A DNA stretch of 64,000 nucleotides, taken from the NCBI GenBank assembly GCA_963832965.1, contig CAWHVW010000002.1:1116001-1180000 (forward strand). The letters are read 5' to 3'. A program made the translations under genes and the position numbers. The notes beneath the pieces were generated by a model. The model searched no databases, was not told where the DNA came from, and worked only from the letters and a program-made list of their open reading frames with translations. The stretch is from CAWACP01 sp963832965 (GTDB taxonomy: Bacteria > Acidobacteriota > Terriglobia > Bryobacterales > Bryobacteraceae). Numbering within the stretch: position 1 is the first letter of the stretch; every line of letters starts with the position of its first letter. Shown here piece by piece: positions 35,005 to 42,517 of this stretch.

Positions 35005-36051
35005 ATGAAGGCCCTCGTAAAGAAACAGGCCGCGCCGGGCCTCTGGCTGGAGGATGTCCCCGTGCCGGCCATCGGCATCAACGACGTCCTGATCCGCGTG
35101 AAGCGGGCGGCCATTTGCGGCACCGACATCCACATCTACAACTGGGATGACTGGGCGCAGCGCACCATCCCCGTGCCCATGGTGATCGGCCATGAGTTCG
35201 TGGGCGAGATCGTGGAAGTGGGCTCCAACGTCTCCGATTTTTTCCCTGGCCAGATTGTCAGCGGGGAGGGGCACGTGGTGTGCGGGCGCTGCCGCAATTG
35301 CCTGGCTGGCCGGCGCCAGTTGTGCGCGCACACCAGCGGAGTGGGAGTGAACCGGCCGGGGTGCTTCGCCGAGTACATTGCTCTGCCCATGACCAACGTC
35401 TGGGTGCATTCGCCGCACGTCGACCTCGATGTCGCGGCCATCTTCGACCCGTTCGGCAATGCGGTGCACACCGCGCTCACCTTTCCGGTGCTGGGCGAGG
35501 ATGTGCTGATTACGGGCGCGGGCCCCATTGGCCTGATGGCCGCCGCGGTGGTTCGGTTTGCCGGCGCGCGATTCGTGGTGATTACCGATGTGAACCCGTA
35601 CCGGCTCGAACTGGCCGCGAAGATGGGCGTGACAGCCGTTGTCGACGTGCGCCAGCGCAGCCTGGCCGATGTGCAACGGGACCTCGGCATGAAGGAAGGA
35701 TTCGACGTGGGTCTGGAGATGTCCGGCAACCCGAAGGCCTTCGCGGACATGGTGGCGAACATGAGCCACGGGGGCCGCATCGCGCTGCTGGGAATCCCCG
35801 CCGAGCAGATTGTCATCGACTGGCGCACGGTGATTTTCGGCATGCTCACGATCAAGGGTATCTACGGCCGGGAGATGTATGAGACCTGGTACAAGATGAC
35901 GGTGATGCTGCAGTCGGGCCTGGACATCCGCCCGGTGATCACGCACAAGCTGCCGTGGATGGAGTTCGAGCGCGCGTTTCAGATTATGCGCGAGGGCAGT
36001 TCCGGGAAGGTGATTCTGGACTGGGAGGCACAGGCTGGCTCGATGGCTTGA
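35005..36051 (+). CDS. tdh: L-threonine 3-dehydrogenase
   Basis: The product is 348 residues, a zinc-dependent medium-chain dehydrogenase. The catalytic zinc region is AAICGTDIHIYNWDDWAQ and GHEFVGE; the structural zinc loop is CGRCRNCLAGRRQLC. The Rossmann motif is ITGAGPIGLMAAAV. The C-terminal IKGIYGREMYETWYKM is specific to Tdh among its relatives. It oxidises threonine to 2-amino-3-ketobutyrate with NAD+. ATG 35005 is preceded by GAGGAG. The kbl gene that often accompanies tdh is not in the window. Confidence 0.93.
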   Translation: MKALVKKQAAPGLWLEDVPVPAIGINDVLIRVKRAAICGTDIHIYNWDDWAQRTIPVPMVIGHEFVGEIVEVGSNVSDFFPGQIVSGEGHVVCGRCRNCLAGRRQLCAHTSGVGVNRPGCFAEYIALPMTNVWVHSPHVDLDVAAIFDPFGNAVHTALTFPVLGEDVLITGAGPIGLMAAAVVRFAGARFVVITDVNPYRLELAAKMGVTAVVDVRQRSLADVQRDLGMKEGFDVGLEMSGNPKAFADMVANMSHGGRIALLGIPAEQIVIDWRTVIFGMLTIKGIYGREMYETWYKMTVMLQSGLDIRPVITHKLPWMEFERAFQIMREGSSGKVILDWEAQAGSMA

Positions 36052-36240
36052 TCAGCGGTCAGTTGAGCGCTTGGCCGCTTCCCGAGGCCATTGAATGACC
36101 GGGCGGCGTTTCTCCACGGCGCACTCCCGCAGGAACAGATTGATCAGGTTTTGATAGGGCATTCCCAACTCGGCCGCCATTTTCTTGAAATAGTTCACGG
36201 CCATGGTGTCGAGCCGAATGGTGATCGCTTCAGTTGTTTG
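36052..36240 (-). pseudogene. Ribbon-helix-helix (CopG/BrnA-like) antitoxin remnant without a start
   Basis: Read on the minus strand, the frame encodes TTEAITIRLDTMAVNYFKK followed by MAAELGMPYQNLINLFLREC and ends at 36052. This is the ribbon-helix-helix pattern of CopG/BrnA antitoxins, with the beta strand AITIRLD and the MPYQNLINLFL helix. The frame stays open upstream but contains no ATG, GTG or TTG before the strand, and it runs into the antisense of tonB. An internal ATG at 36204 would give only 50 residues and lose the strand. No toxin gene is next to it. Confidence 0.5.
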
Positions 36241-36298
36241 GCGTAGGGGTTCTTTCGGGACTTCGAAAGGGCGCTGTCGCGTGTCTGGACGCGTTGCG

Positions 36299-37330
36299 CT
36301 ACCGGCGCGGTTCGTTATAGGTGAACCCGAGTTGCACGCGAATCTCGTTTCCCGGAAATTCAGCGGGCAGCTCCGGGAACGGGTTCGAGGCGCTGACTCC
36401 GGCCACGGCGGCGCGATCGAAGGCCTCGGTGCCCGATGGCGATGAGATCACCAGCTTCGGCACGCTGCCGTCGCGCGCAATGATGAACTGAAGAGACACG
36501 TAGCCGCGGCGCCCCATGTGCGCGCTTTCCGGGATGACCGCCAGCCAGTTCTTCTTCACCGCCAGCAGCACCTGGATCAGATAGGGCCGGAAATTGACGC
36601 CGTGCGGATCGCTGAGCAGTTGCGGGGTTACCAGGTTGCGGTAGGGCGAGGGCAGGTGGCCGTAGGCGTCGGGACGGTTGGGCGCGTCCTCCTCCGGGTC
36701 CTGCACCTCCATGCCCGCGCCGCTGTCCTGGAGGGCGTCCCTGGCGGCTTCGTCCACGCTCAGCGGATGAATGGCCATTTTTCCGAAATCGATGTGATGG
36801 TTGCTGGTTCCGTTGGGGGCGCCCACGTTCTGCATGGACAGCCTGGGCTCTTCGGCCTGGATGCGCGGCGGCGGAGCGGGCGCGTCCACGCCCGGAGGCG
36901 GCAACTGCGGGCCGCGATTCGACGCCGCGATTTTGGGAGGCGCGGGAACCACGGTCGCAGCCGCTTTGGGCGCCGGCGCGGGGGTGGGCGGGGGCTGGAA
37001 CTGGCGCACCGGCGGAGCGGGCGCCCGCTGGCGCGATTTGGCCAGCAGTTCATCCAGGTTCAACTGGTCGGCCGCTTTCCCTTGCGTGGGTTCCTTCTGG
37101 GTGAGCCGCAATGCAGGCGCCACCAGATGGGTGGCCTGCTGCAATTCCGCAACTACGTCTTCCTGAGGAGGCGGCGGTCCGGAGGGCAGGCGCAACAGCA
37201 GCAGGACGAAGCCGCCAATGACCAGGTGAACCAGCAGCGAGCCGATGCCGTCGCGGAGCCAGCGCCGCGGACTGCGGCTTGCATTCCAGTCGAGGAGCAG
37301 GTTAAGTTCTTCACCGGTCTGCTTTTGCAT
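36299..37330 (-). CDS. TonB-family energy transducer
   Basis: The product is 343 residues. One membrane helix near the N-terminus (LLVHLVIGGFVLLLLRLP) is preceded by a cytoplasmic region of about 30 residues. A proline/alanine-rich periplasmic spacer follows (for example PPVRQFQPPPTPAPAPKAAA). The C-terminal TonB domain contains GRRGYVSLQFIIARDGSVP and ends with LGFTYNEPRR. It would transmit proton-motive force to outer-membrane receptors, but ExbB/ExbD are not nearby. The 3' end overlaps the frame of the decayed antitoxin. Confidence 0.85.
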   Translation of the reverse strand: MQKQTGEELNLLLDWNASRSPRRWLRDGIGSLLVHLVIGGFVLLLLRLPSGPPPPQEDVVAELQQATHLVAPALRLTQKEPTQGKAADQLNLDELLAKSRQRAPAPPVRQFQPPPTPAPAPKAAATVVPAPPKIAASNRGPQLPPPGVDAPAPPPRIQAEEPRLSMQNVGAPNGTSNHHIDFGKMAIHPLSVDEAARDALQDSGAGMEVQDPEEDAPNRPDAYGHLPSPYRNLVTPQLLSDPHGVNFRPYLIQVLLAVKKNWLAVIPESAHMGRRGYVSLQFIIARDGSVPKLVISSPSGTEAFDRAAVAGVSASNPFPELPAEFPGNEIRVQLGFTYNEPRR

Positions 37331-37387
37331 CGCAAGGGGTCAAAGGAAGAGACGCCGCGCAGGGGCCTGAAGTTGCCCGTCCAATTC

Positions 37388-38356
37388 CTAGCGGACAAGC
37401 TGCTGGTTAATACGCTCGGTGTGCTCTTCGATCTTAGCAAGGATGTCGAGAGCCACTTCGAGCGCGGCCAGGCCTTCTTTGCCGGTCACCGGCGGGGCCG
37501 AGCGCGTGGCCACGCTCTGGAGGAACCCCGCCAGCTCCAGTTTCAAAGGCTCCGATTTCTCCACGTCGATGGCCTCGCAATGAATCTCTTTCGAACTGGC
37601 GCCGTCGGGAGCGTCCCGCACCTCGAAGCTCAGCAGATCCTGGCGCTGATAATCGAGCGAAAGGTAGCGGCTGGGCTGGAAGAGGCGCAGCTTGCGCACG
37701 CGCTCGGTGGAAACGCGGCTGGCGGTGAGGTTGGCGACGCAGCCGGTGGGGAACGCCAGGCGAACGTTGGCGATGTCCACTTTGTTGGTCAGAACGGGCA
37801 GGCCGACCGCGCGAATTTCCTCCGGCGCGGAGCCGGTCAGGCTGAGTATGATATCGACATCGTGGATCATGAGGTCCAGAACCACGTCCACATCCAGGCT
37901 GCGCGGGGTGAACACGCTCATGCGATGGACCTCGAAAAACAGCGGCCTGGCGCTGATTCGACGCAGCGCCATGACCGCGGGATTGAACCGTTCCAGATGT
38001 CCCACCTGCAGGATGCGGCCGTGCTCGCGGGCGGCGTTCACCAGTTGGCGGGCGGATGCGGTATCGGAGGCGATGGGCTTTTCCACCAGGACGTCGATGC
38101 CGCTTTCCAGAAGCTGGCACCCAACGCTGGCATGCGCGGTGGTGGGCACGGCGACTACGGCGGCGTCGGCGGCACCGGTGATCTCGGCGAGCGTGGACAC
38201 GGCGGGGCAGCCGAACTCGGCCGCGGCCGCTGCCGCGCGGTCGGGGTTGGAGTCGACCACGGCGACGAGTTGAGCGTGAGGCGAATCGCGCAGGACGCGC
38301 AGATGATTCCGGCCGAACGAACCGGCGCCGATCACGGCGATTCGAACTGGTTTCAC
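37388..38356 (-). CDS. Gfo/Idh/MocA-family oxidoreductase
   Basis: The product is 322 residues with a GTG start at 38356. The N-terminal Rossmann domain begins RIAVIGAGSFGRNHLRVL, followed by the EKPIASD motif (VEKPIASDTASARQL) typical of the family. The C-terminal alpha/beta domain has DVVLDLMIHDVDIILSL, which carries the catalytic lysine/histidine partner region. Members oxidise sugars or sugar nucleotides with NAD(P); members next to lipid A genes can act on UDP-GlcNAc. The open frame continues upstream only through repeat sequence at the end of hemL. Confidence 0.85.
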   Translation of the reverse strand: MKPVRIAVIGAGSFGRNHLRVLRDSPHAQLVAVVDSNPDRAAAAAAEFGCPAVSTLAEITGAADAAVVAVPTTAHASVGCQLLESGIDVLVEKPIASDTASARQLVNAAREHGRILQVGHLERFNPAVMALRRISARPLFFEVHRMSVFTPRSLDVDVVLDLMIHDVDIILSLTGSAPEEIRAVGLPVLTNKVDIANVRLAFPTGCVANLTASRVSTERVRKLRLFQPSRYLSLDYQRQDLLSFEVRDAPDGASSKEIHCEAIDVEKSEPLKLELAGFLQSVATRSAPPVTGKEGLAALEVALDILAKIEEHTERINQQLVR

Positions 38357-38369
38357 TGCATCGAGCGTA

Positions 38370-39671
38370 TCACTGCGGGGTGGGGCAGGGCGGTGCTTCC
38401 AGACCCGCGGCAGGGCATGGCCCTGCCCCACGGGCTGCTATTGTGCGGTCGATGTCGGCGTCGCTGTGGGCGGCGGAAACGAAGCCCGCTTCGAATTGCG
38501 ATGGCGCGAGATAGATGCCGCGCTCCAGCATCCCGTGGAAGAACTTTCCGAACCGGGCCGTGTCTGACTTAGACGCTGATAACCAATCAGTTACAGTCTC
38601 TGTAGTAAAGAAAAACGTGAACATTGATCCGACGCGGTTTACGATGGTTCCCGGCGGCGGATTGGCGGTCAGGCGTGCTGTCCGTTCTTCGAGTGTGATA
38701 TAAATTTCCGGGTGTGCTTTGAGGTGCCGCAGCGTCGCCAGACCGGCCGCTACCGCGACCGGATTGCCTGACAGCGTTCCAGCCTGATAGATGGGACCCG
38801 CGGGCGCGACACGGCTCATGATATCCGCCCTTCCGCCGTAAGCCGCCAGGGGCATCCCGCCGCCGACGATCTTGCCGAGGGTGGTGAGATCGGGGCGGAT
38901 CCCGAAGCGCTGCTGGGCCCCGCCGAGGGACAGGCGAAAGCCGGTCATCACCTCGTCGAAGATCAGCAAGGCTCCGTGGCGGGTGGTCACCTCGCGCAGG
39001 GCTTCGAGGAAACCAGGGGCTGGCGGGACACAGCCCATGTTGCCCACCACCGGCTCCACGATCACCGCGGCGATGTCCCCACCATGCTCGTGGAACGCTT
39101 GCTCAACCGCCGCTATGGAGTTGAAGGGCAGGGCGATTGTCGTTTCCGCGAAGGCCCGGGGAACGCCCTGGGTGTCGGCGATTCCGAGCGTGGCCATTCC
39201 GGAGCCGGCTTTCACCAGCAGCGAATCCACGTGGCCGTGATAGCAGCCCTCGAACTTGACGGTAAGATCGCGGCCGGTGAAACCGCGGGCCACGCGCAGC
39301 GCGCTCATGGTGGCTTCGGTCCCGGAGCTGACCAGGCGCACCATTTCGATGGAGGGAACGCACTCGCGGATCAGCTCCGCGAGTTCGGTTTCAGCTTCGG
39401 TGGGAGCCCCGAAGGTGGTTCCGCGCTCGAGCGCGCCGGCGATGGCCTCGATGACGCAGGGCGGCCGATGGCCGAGGATCAGCGGTCCCCATGAGCCGAC
39501 GTAGTCGATGTACTCGTTGCCGTCCGCGTCATAGATGCGGGAACCGTCGCCGCGGACGATAAACGGTGGCGCGCCACCCACGCCGCGATAGGCGCGAACG
39601 GGGGAATTGACGCCGCCTGGGATGACCAGTTTCGCTCGCGCGAACAACGCTTCGGAGGCCGCGTGCTTCAT
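38370..39671 (-). CDS. hemL: Glutamate-1-semialdehyde 2,1-aminomutase
   Basis: The product is 433 residues, a PLP-dependent class III aminotransferase. It starts MKHAASEALFARAKLVIPGG and has VSSGTEATMSALRVARG, the LIFDEVMTGFR motif and the PLP lysine in TTLGKIVGGGMPLAAYGG. It makes 5-aminolevulinate for haem and sirohaem, the latter needed by the nitrite/sulfite reductase in this window. ATG 39671 is ten bases after the stop of the upstream flavoprotein gene. The last about 18 residues (after DIDRTIAA) are encoded by palindromic repeat A and its flank, not by family sequence. Confidence 0.92.
   Translation of the reverse strand: MKHAASEALFARAKLVIPGGVNSPVRAYRGVGGAPPFIVRGDGSRIYDADGNEYIDYVGSWGPLILGHRPPCVIEAIAGALERGTTFGAPTEAETELAELIRECVPSIEMVRLVSSGTEATMSALRVARGFTGRDLTVKFEGCYHGHVDSLLVKAGSGMATLGIADTQGVPRAFAETTIALPFNSIAAVEQAFHEHGGDIAAVIVEPVVGNMGCVPPAPGFLEALREVTTRHGALLIFDEVMTGFRLSLGGAQQRFGIRPDLTTLGKIVGGGMPLAAYGGRADIMSRVAPAGPIYQAGTLSGNPVAVAAGLATLRHLKAHPEIYITLEERTARLTANPPPGTIVNRVGSMFTFFFTTETVTDWLSASKSDTARFGKFFHGMLERGIYLAPSQFEAGFVSAAHSDADIDRTIAARGAGPCPAAGLEAPPCPTPQ
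38409..38431. repeat. Palindromic repeat A inside the 3' end of hemL
   Basis: This copy lies in the last codons of hemL. A degenerate half copy (GTGGGGCAGGGCGGTGCTTC in the plus strand) lies just upstream at about 38380 and carries the present stop codon. The repeat has thus replaced or extended the hemL C-terminus. Confidence 0.8.
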
Positions 39672-39681
39672 CGGACCATCA

Positions 39682-40863
39682 TCAGGCAATGTCTTCGCCC
39701 GGTATGAGCCGGTGCAGGAAGAACCCCAGCAGCGGTTCGGCCAGCGTGCCGCGCAGGCCGCGCAGAAGCCGGCCTTTCAAGCCGAGGTAGGACTGGGTCC
39801 CGGCAAAGAGATCCTGCATCAGGGCGCAGAAGCGCGGGCTGCGCCTGGTGAATTGCACCATCCGCTCCGGAACGGTGCTGAACATGAACTGGCTGGAATA
39901 GACGCGGCCGGCCAGCAGGGAGCCGAATTCCAGATCGGCTACGAAGTCGTCGTGGAGAACCGTGCGGTAGGCCTGTGCCTTGGCTTCCGGCGCGTGCGCG
40001 TCATCCAATATGGTGCGGCTGGCCAGATCTCCGGAGCGCATGGCGTAGTACAGGCCTTCGCCGGTGATGGGGTCCACCAGGCCGGCGGCGTCGCCCACCG
40101 CCATCCAACCGTCTCCGGCGATGCGATTCCGCTGCCAGGCAGACCTTCCGAGCGATGGAAGTACGTGGCCGTAAAACTTTGCATTTTTATAAGATAGCGA
40201 GTGTTCCTGCATGTATCGCTCAAGCCGTCCGCGCATGGTTTGGGCGGACTGATTCTTGCCGCAGATCCCCACCGAGAGATGGCCGCAGCGGGGGAAAACC
40301 CATATGTAGCCTTCAAGACCGGGCAGGAACTGGATGTCGATTTGTTCCTGCTGGCCGGGAACGTAGTAGCCGAGCGCCGTGGCGGTGTCGCCGGGACGCC
40401 AGTCCGTTCCGACGTCTCGCAACGGGTTGCGCGCGCCGGTGGCGATGACGCAATAGTCCGCGGGCACGGCGCCGGTTCGGGTTCGCACCAGCCACCCGCG
40501 CTCCTGGCGGTCCAGCGCGATGACCCGCGCCTTTTCCACCTGGGCTCCGGCGTTCTCGGCGCGCTTGAGCAGCAGGTGGTTGAGGTCAAACCGGGAATAG
40601 ATGAGCAGCGGTTGCGGAAGCTGCAGAGATACCGACCCTGTCTTTGGAGCGGCAATGTTCGTCTGCGTGATGAACTTCTTTGGCGTATCGTTTTCAATCA
40701 GAAACGGATATTCGCTCCACGCCTTGTACGTCAGGCCGCCGCCACAGGGCTTTTCCCAGGCGAGTTTCTCGTCGAAAATGACCGTCCGCAGGCCCGCGCG
40801 CGCTAGCCGCTCGGCCGCGAAGGAGCCGGCCGGACCACCTCCCAGCACTGCGACTCGTTTCAT
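39682..40863 (-). CDS. Geranylgeranyl-reductase-like FAD oxidoreductase
   Basis: The product is 393 residues. It begins RVAVLGGGPAGSFAAERLA, the FAD-binding dinucleotide motif. Other landmarks are KPCGGGLT, IYSRFDLNHLLLKRAENAG, the second FAD motif GWMAVGDAAGLVDPITGEG and VIATGARNPLRDV. This is the geranylgeranyl reductase/digeranylgeranylglycerophospholipid reductase family, which reduces isoprenoid double bonds; in bacteria it may act on menaquinone side chains or related lipids. It lies ten bases upstream of hemL, an arrangement that suggests a shared mRNA. Confidence 0.85.
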   Translation of the reverse strand: MKRVAVLGGGPAGSFAAERLARAGLRTVIFDEKLAWEKPCGGGLTYKAWSEYPFLIENDTPKKFITQTNIAAPKTGSVSLQLPQPLLIYSRFDLNHLLLKRAENAGAQVEKARVIALDRQERGWLVRTRTGAVPADYCVIATGARNPLRDVGTDWRPGDTATALGYYVPGQQEQIDIQFLPGLEGYIWVFPRCGHLSVGICGKNQSAQTMRGRLERYMQEHSLSYKNAKFYGHVLPSLGRSAWQRNRIAGDGWMAVGDAAGLVDPITGEGLYYAMRSGDLASRTILDDAHAPEAKAQAYRTVLHDDFVADLEFGSLLAGRVYSSQFMFSTVPERMVQFTRRSPRFCALMQDLFAGTQSYLGLKGRLLRGLRGTLAEPLLGFFLHRLIPGEDIA

Positions 40864-40901
40864 CGGGGTTGCTCCGCGCGCCAGGGGGCCATGGGGAGGG
40901 T

Positions 40902-41351
40902 CTACTTTGACGGAGCGGTCATCTGGCTGTCAGGCGGGATGGCGGGGTGACCGGGTGGCAGCGCTGGCATACCGCCGCCGTGCGGATTCGCGCCCATGCC
41001 GCCCATATCGCCGTGAGGGTTGGCGGCATCGCCATGCGGGTTTGCACCCGTCGCCACGCCTTCGCGGCCTTTCACCACCCAGTCGTTACCCTTGCGCTCA
41101 AGAATGTACTTCATGCTGATGCCGCTGGCGGCGTCGGTGGATCCTCTGGCCTGGAAATGAACGGTGGCATCGGCTTCGTTCTGGCGGAAGGAGACGGAGG
41201 TGACGCTCACGTCCATGGCGCTGAGCCCGGGCTTGCTGGCCAGGTAGGTGGTGATGCCGCGCTGCACCGCGTCGGTGGTTTGAATATCCTTGTGGCAGCC
41301 GGCCAGCGTGAGAGTGGCGGCCAGCGCCGCGGCAATCAGGGCCCTGTTCAT
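40902..41351 (-). CDS. Lipoprotein with Asn-Pro-His-Gly repeats
   Basis: The product is 149 residues. The signal peptide MNRALIAAALAATLTLAGC has the lipobox LAGC, so Cys19 should be lipidated. The mature part contains DAVQRGITTYLASKPGLSAM and a strand-rich region with RQNEADATVHFQARG, then KYILERKGNDWVVKGRE. The C-terminal tail has three ANPHG units with His, Met and Gly, a possible weak metal-binding tail. The core resembles small secreted proteins with a DUF4878/NTF2-like fold, but I cannot assign it. Confidence 0.75.
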   Translation of the reverse strand: MNRALIAAALAATLTLAGCHKDIQTTDAVQRGITTYLASKPGLSAMDVSVTSVSFRQNEADATVHFQARGSTDAASGISMKYILERKGNDWVVKGREGVATGANPHGDAANPHGDMGGMGANPHGGGMPALPPGHPAIPPDSQMTAPSK

Positions 41352-41431
41352 GAAAATGATTATAGCCGCGTTTTCCTTTACCAGAGGAGGACGCGGCTGC
41401 CGCGGCGTGTCCATTGCGGTAAGATTCCGGT

Positions 41432-41743
41432 ATGTCCAGGGCCAAGCCGGTGCTCATTGAAGTGAAGTGCCCTTGTTGTGACGCGACCCTGCAGATTGAC
41501 CCCGAGCTGAAGGCGGTGATCAGTCATCAGGAGGCGGAGAAGCCGCACGTGGTGGAGGACATGGCGGCGGCGGTGCAGCGTTTGAAAGGCGAGGAAGCGC
41601 GGCGCGCTGAAGCGTTCGACAAATCGTTCGCCCAGCACAAGAGCCATCAGCAGGTGCTGGAGCGGAAATTTGACGAACTGCTCAAGCAGGCGAAGGATAA
41701 GCCGGACGCTCCGGCGCCCAAGCGGCCGTTCGACTTCGATTAA
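41432..41743 (+). CDS. Small protein with N-terminal CxxC pair and coiled coil, unknown
   Basis: The product is 103 residues. The start LIEVKCPCCDATLQIDPEL forms half of a zinc ribbon (CPCC). The rest is a charged helix with AVQRLKGEEARRAEAFDKSF and ends in DAPAPKRPFDFD. Only one cysteine pair is present, so a metal site would need dimerisation. It is divergent from the lipoprotein gene. The family is common as an unannotated protein in Acidobacteriota, judged by style only. Confidence 0.65.
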   Translation: MSRAKPVLIEVKCPCCDATLQIDPELKAVISHQEAEKPHVVEDMAAAVQRLKGEEARRAEAFDKSFAQHKSHQQVLERKFDELLKQAKDKPDAPAPKRPFDFD

Positions 41744-41766
41744 CGAGCGCGGGACGCCTGAGATTC

Positions 41767-41967
41767 ATGAAGCAGCTCGAGAGGAGCAAGCGACCTGTGG
41801 TCCTCGCGGTCAAGGGCAAGGCTCAGACCGTCGTCCGGGACGACGGAGAATATCAGCGTCTGCGTTCGATCGCTCCAGCCGAGTGCCGAGACGAAGCTCT
41901 CGCACGTAGGCGGCGGAATTGGCGAGTTCAGGCCGGTCGCATCGGATGCCCACCACTGCCCGCATGA
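41767..41967 (+). pseudogene. Phd-like antitoxin fragment
   Basis: The open frame starts with MKQLERSKRPVVLAVKGKAQ and continues TVVRDDGEYQRL, the second half of a Phd/YefM-type antitoxin (the strand PVVLTVNGKA and the VVxDxxxYQxL helix). The first Phd helix-strand unit is missing, and after residue about 35 the sequence becomes unrelated (Arg-rich). No toxin follows. It is read as a decayed antitoxin; an alternative is chance similarity over about 30 residues. Confidence 0.45.
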
Positions 41968-42030
41968 CTCGTCGCCGTTCTTCCAACTCCGCGAGTTTGA
42001 GGCGGGAGTATCGGGCTTTCGCCCCCGTCT

Positions 42031-42489
42031 TCATGACGAACCGACCGATTCGCCAAGAGTCGACGTGCAGTGCGGGCAGCGCCTGGCCCTGAGCGAGATC
42101 TCCGTGGCGCAGAAAGGGCAGTCCCGCGTTGTTGGAGCGGCGGGCGCCTCTTCCTTAGCCTTCGTGAATCGATTCACCGGTTTGACCACGAAGACGAAGA
42201 TCGCCGCCGCCACGATCGCGAAGTTGAGCAGCGCGTTGAGGAAGAGCCCGTAGTTCAACGTGGCCGCGCTGTGCGCCTTGGCGTCGGCAATGGTGTCGTA
42301 GTGTACGCCGCTCAGGCTGATGAACATCTTGCTGAAGTCGACGCCATGCGTCAACAGCCCGATGGGGGGCATGAGGATGTCATTCACCAGCGAGGTAACC
42401 ACCGCGCCGAAGGCCGCGCCGATGACCACGCCCACGGCCAGGTCAACCACGTTGCCGCGCAGGATGAACTGCTTGAATTCTTTGAACAT
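42031..42489 (-). CDS. mscL: Large-conductance mechanosensitive channel with C-terminal zinc ribbon
   Basis: The product is 152 residues. MFKEFKQFILRGNVVDLAVG and VVIGAAFGAVVTSLVNDILM form the N-terminal helix and TM1, and FLNALLNFAIVAAAIFVFVV is TM2, as in MscL. The usual cytoplasmic helix bundle is replaced or extended by a four-cysteine zinc ribbon, CPFCATEISLRARRCPHC. The channel opens at high membrane tension to release solutes. The stop overlaps the ATG of a 74-residue open frame of doubtful reality. Confidence 0.93.
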   Translation of the reverse strand: MFKEFKQFILRGNVVDLAVGVVIGAAFGAVVTSLVNDILMPPIGLLTHGVDFSKMFISLSGVHYDTIADAKAHSAATLNYGLFLNALLNFAIVAAAIFVFVVKPVNRFTKAKEEAPAAPTTRDCPFCATEISLRARRCPHCTSTLGESVGSS

Positions 42490-42517
42490 ATGTCGCTCCG
42501 TCCGGTCGATTGTACCT

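Noticed and set aside
41810..42034. 74-residue frame overlapping the mscL stop by ATGA
   Set aside because: The overlap looks like coupling, but the sequence is Arg-rich, has no recognised family and lies antisense to the Phd-like fragment. Kept only as a mention in the findings.
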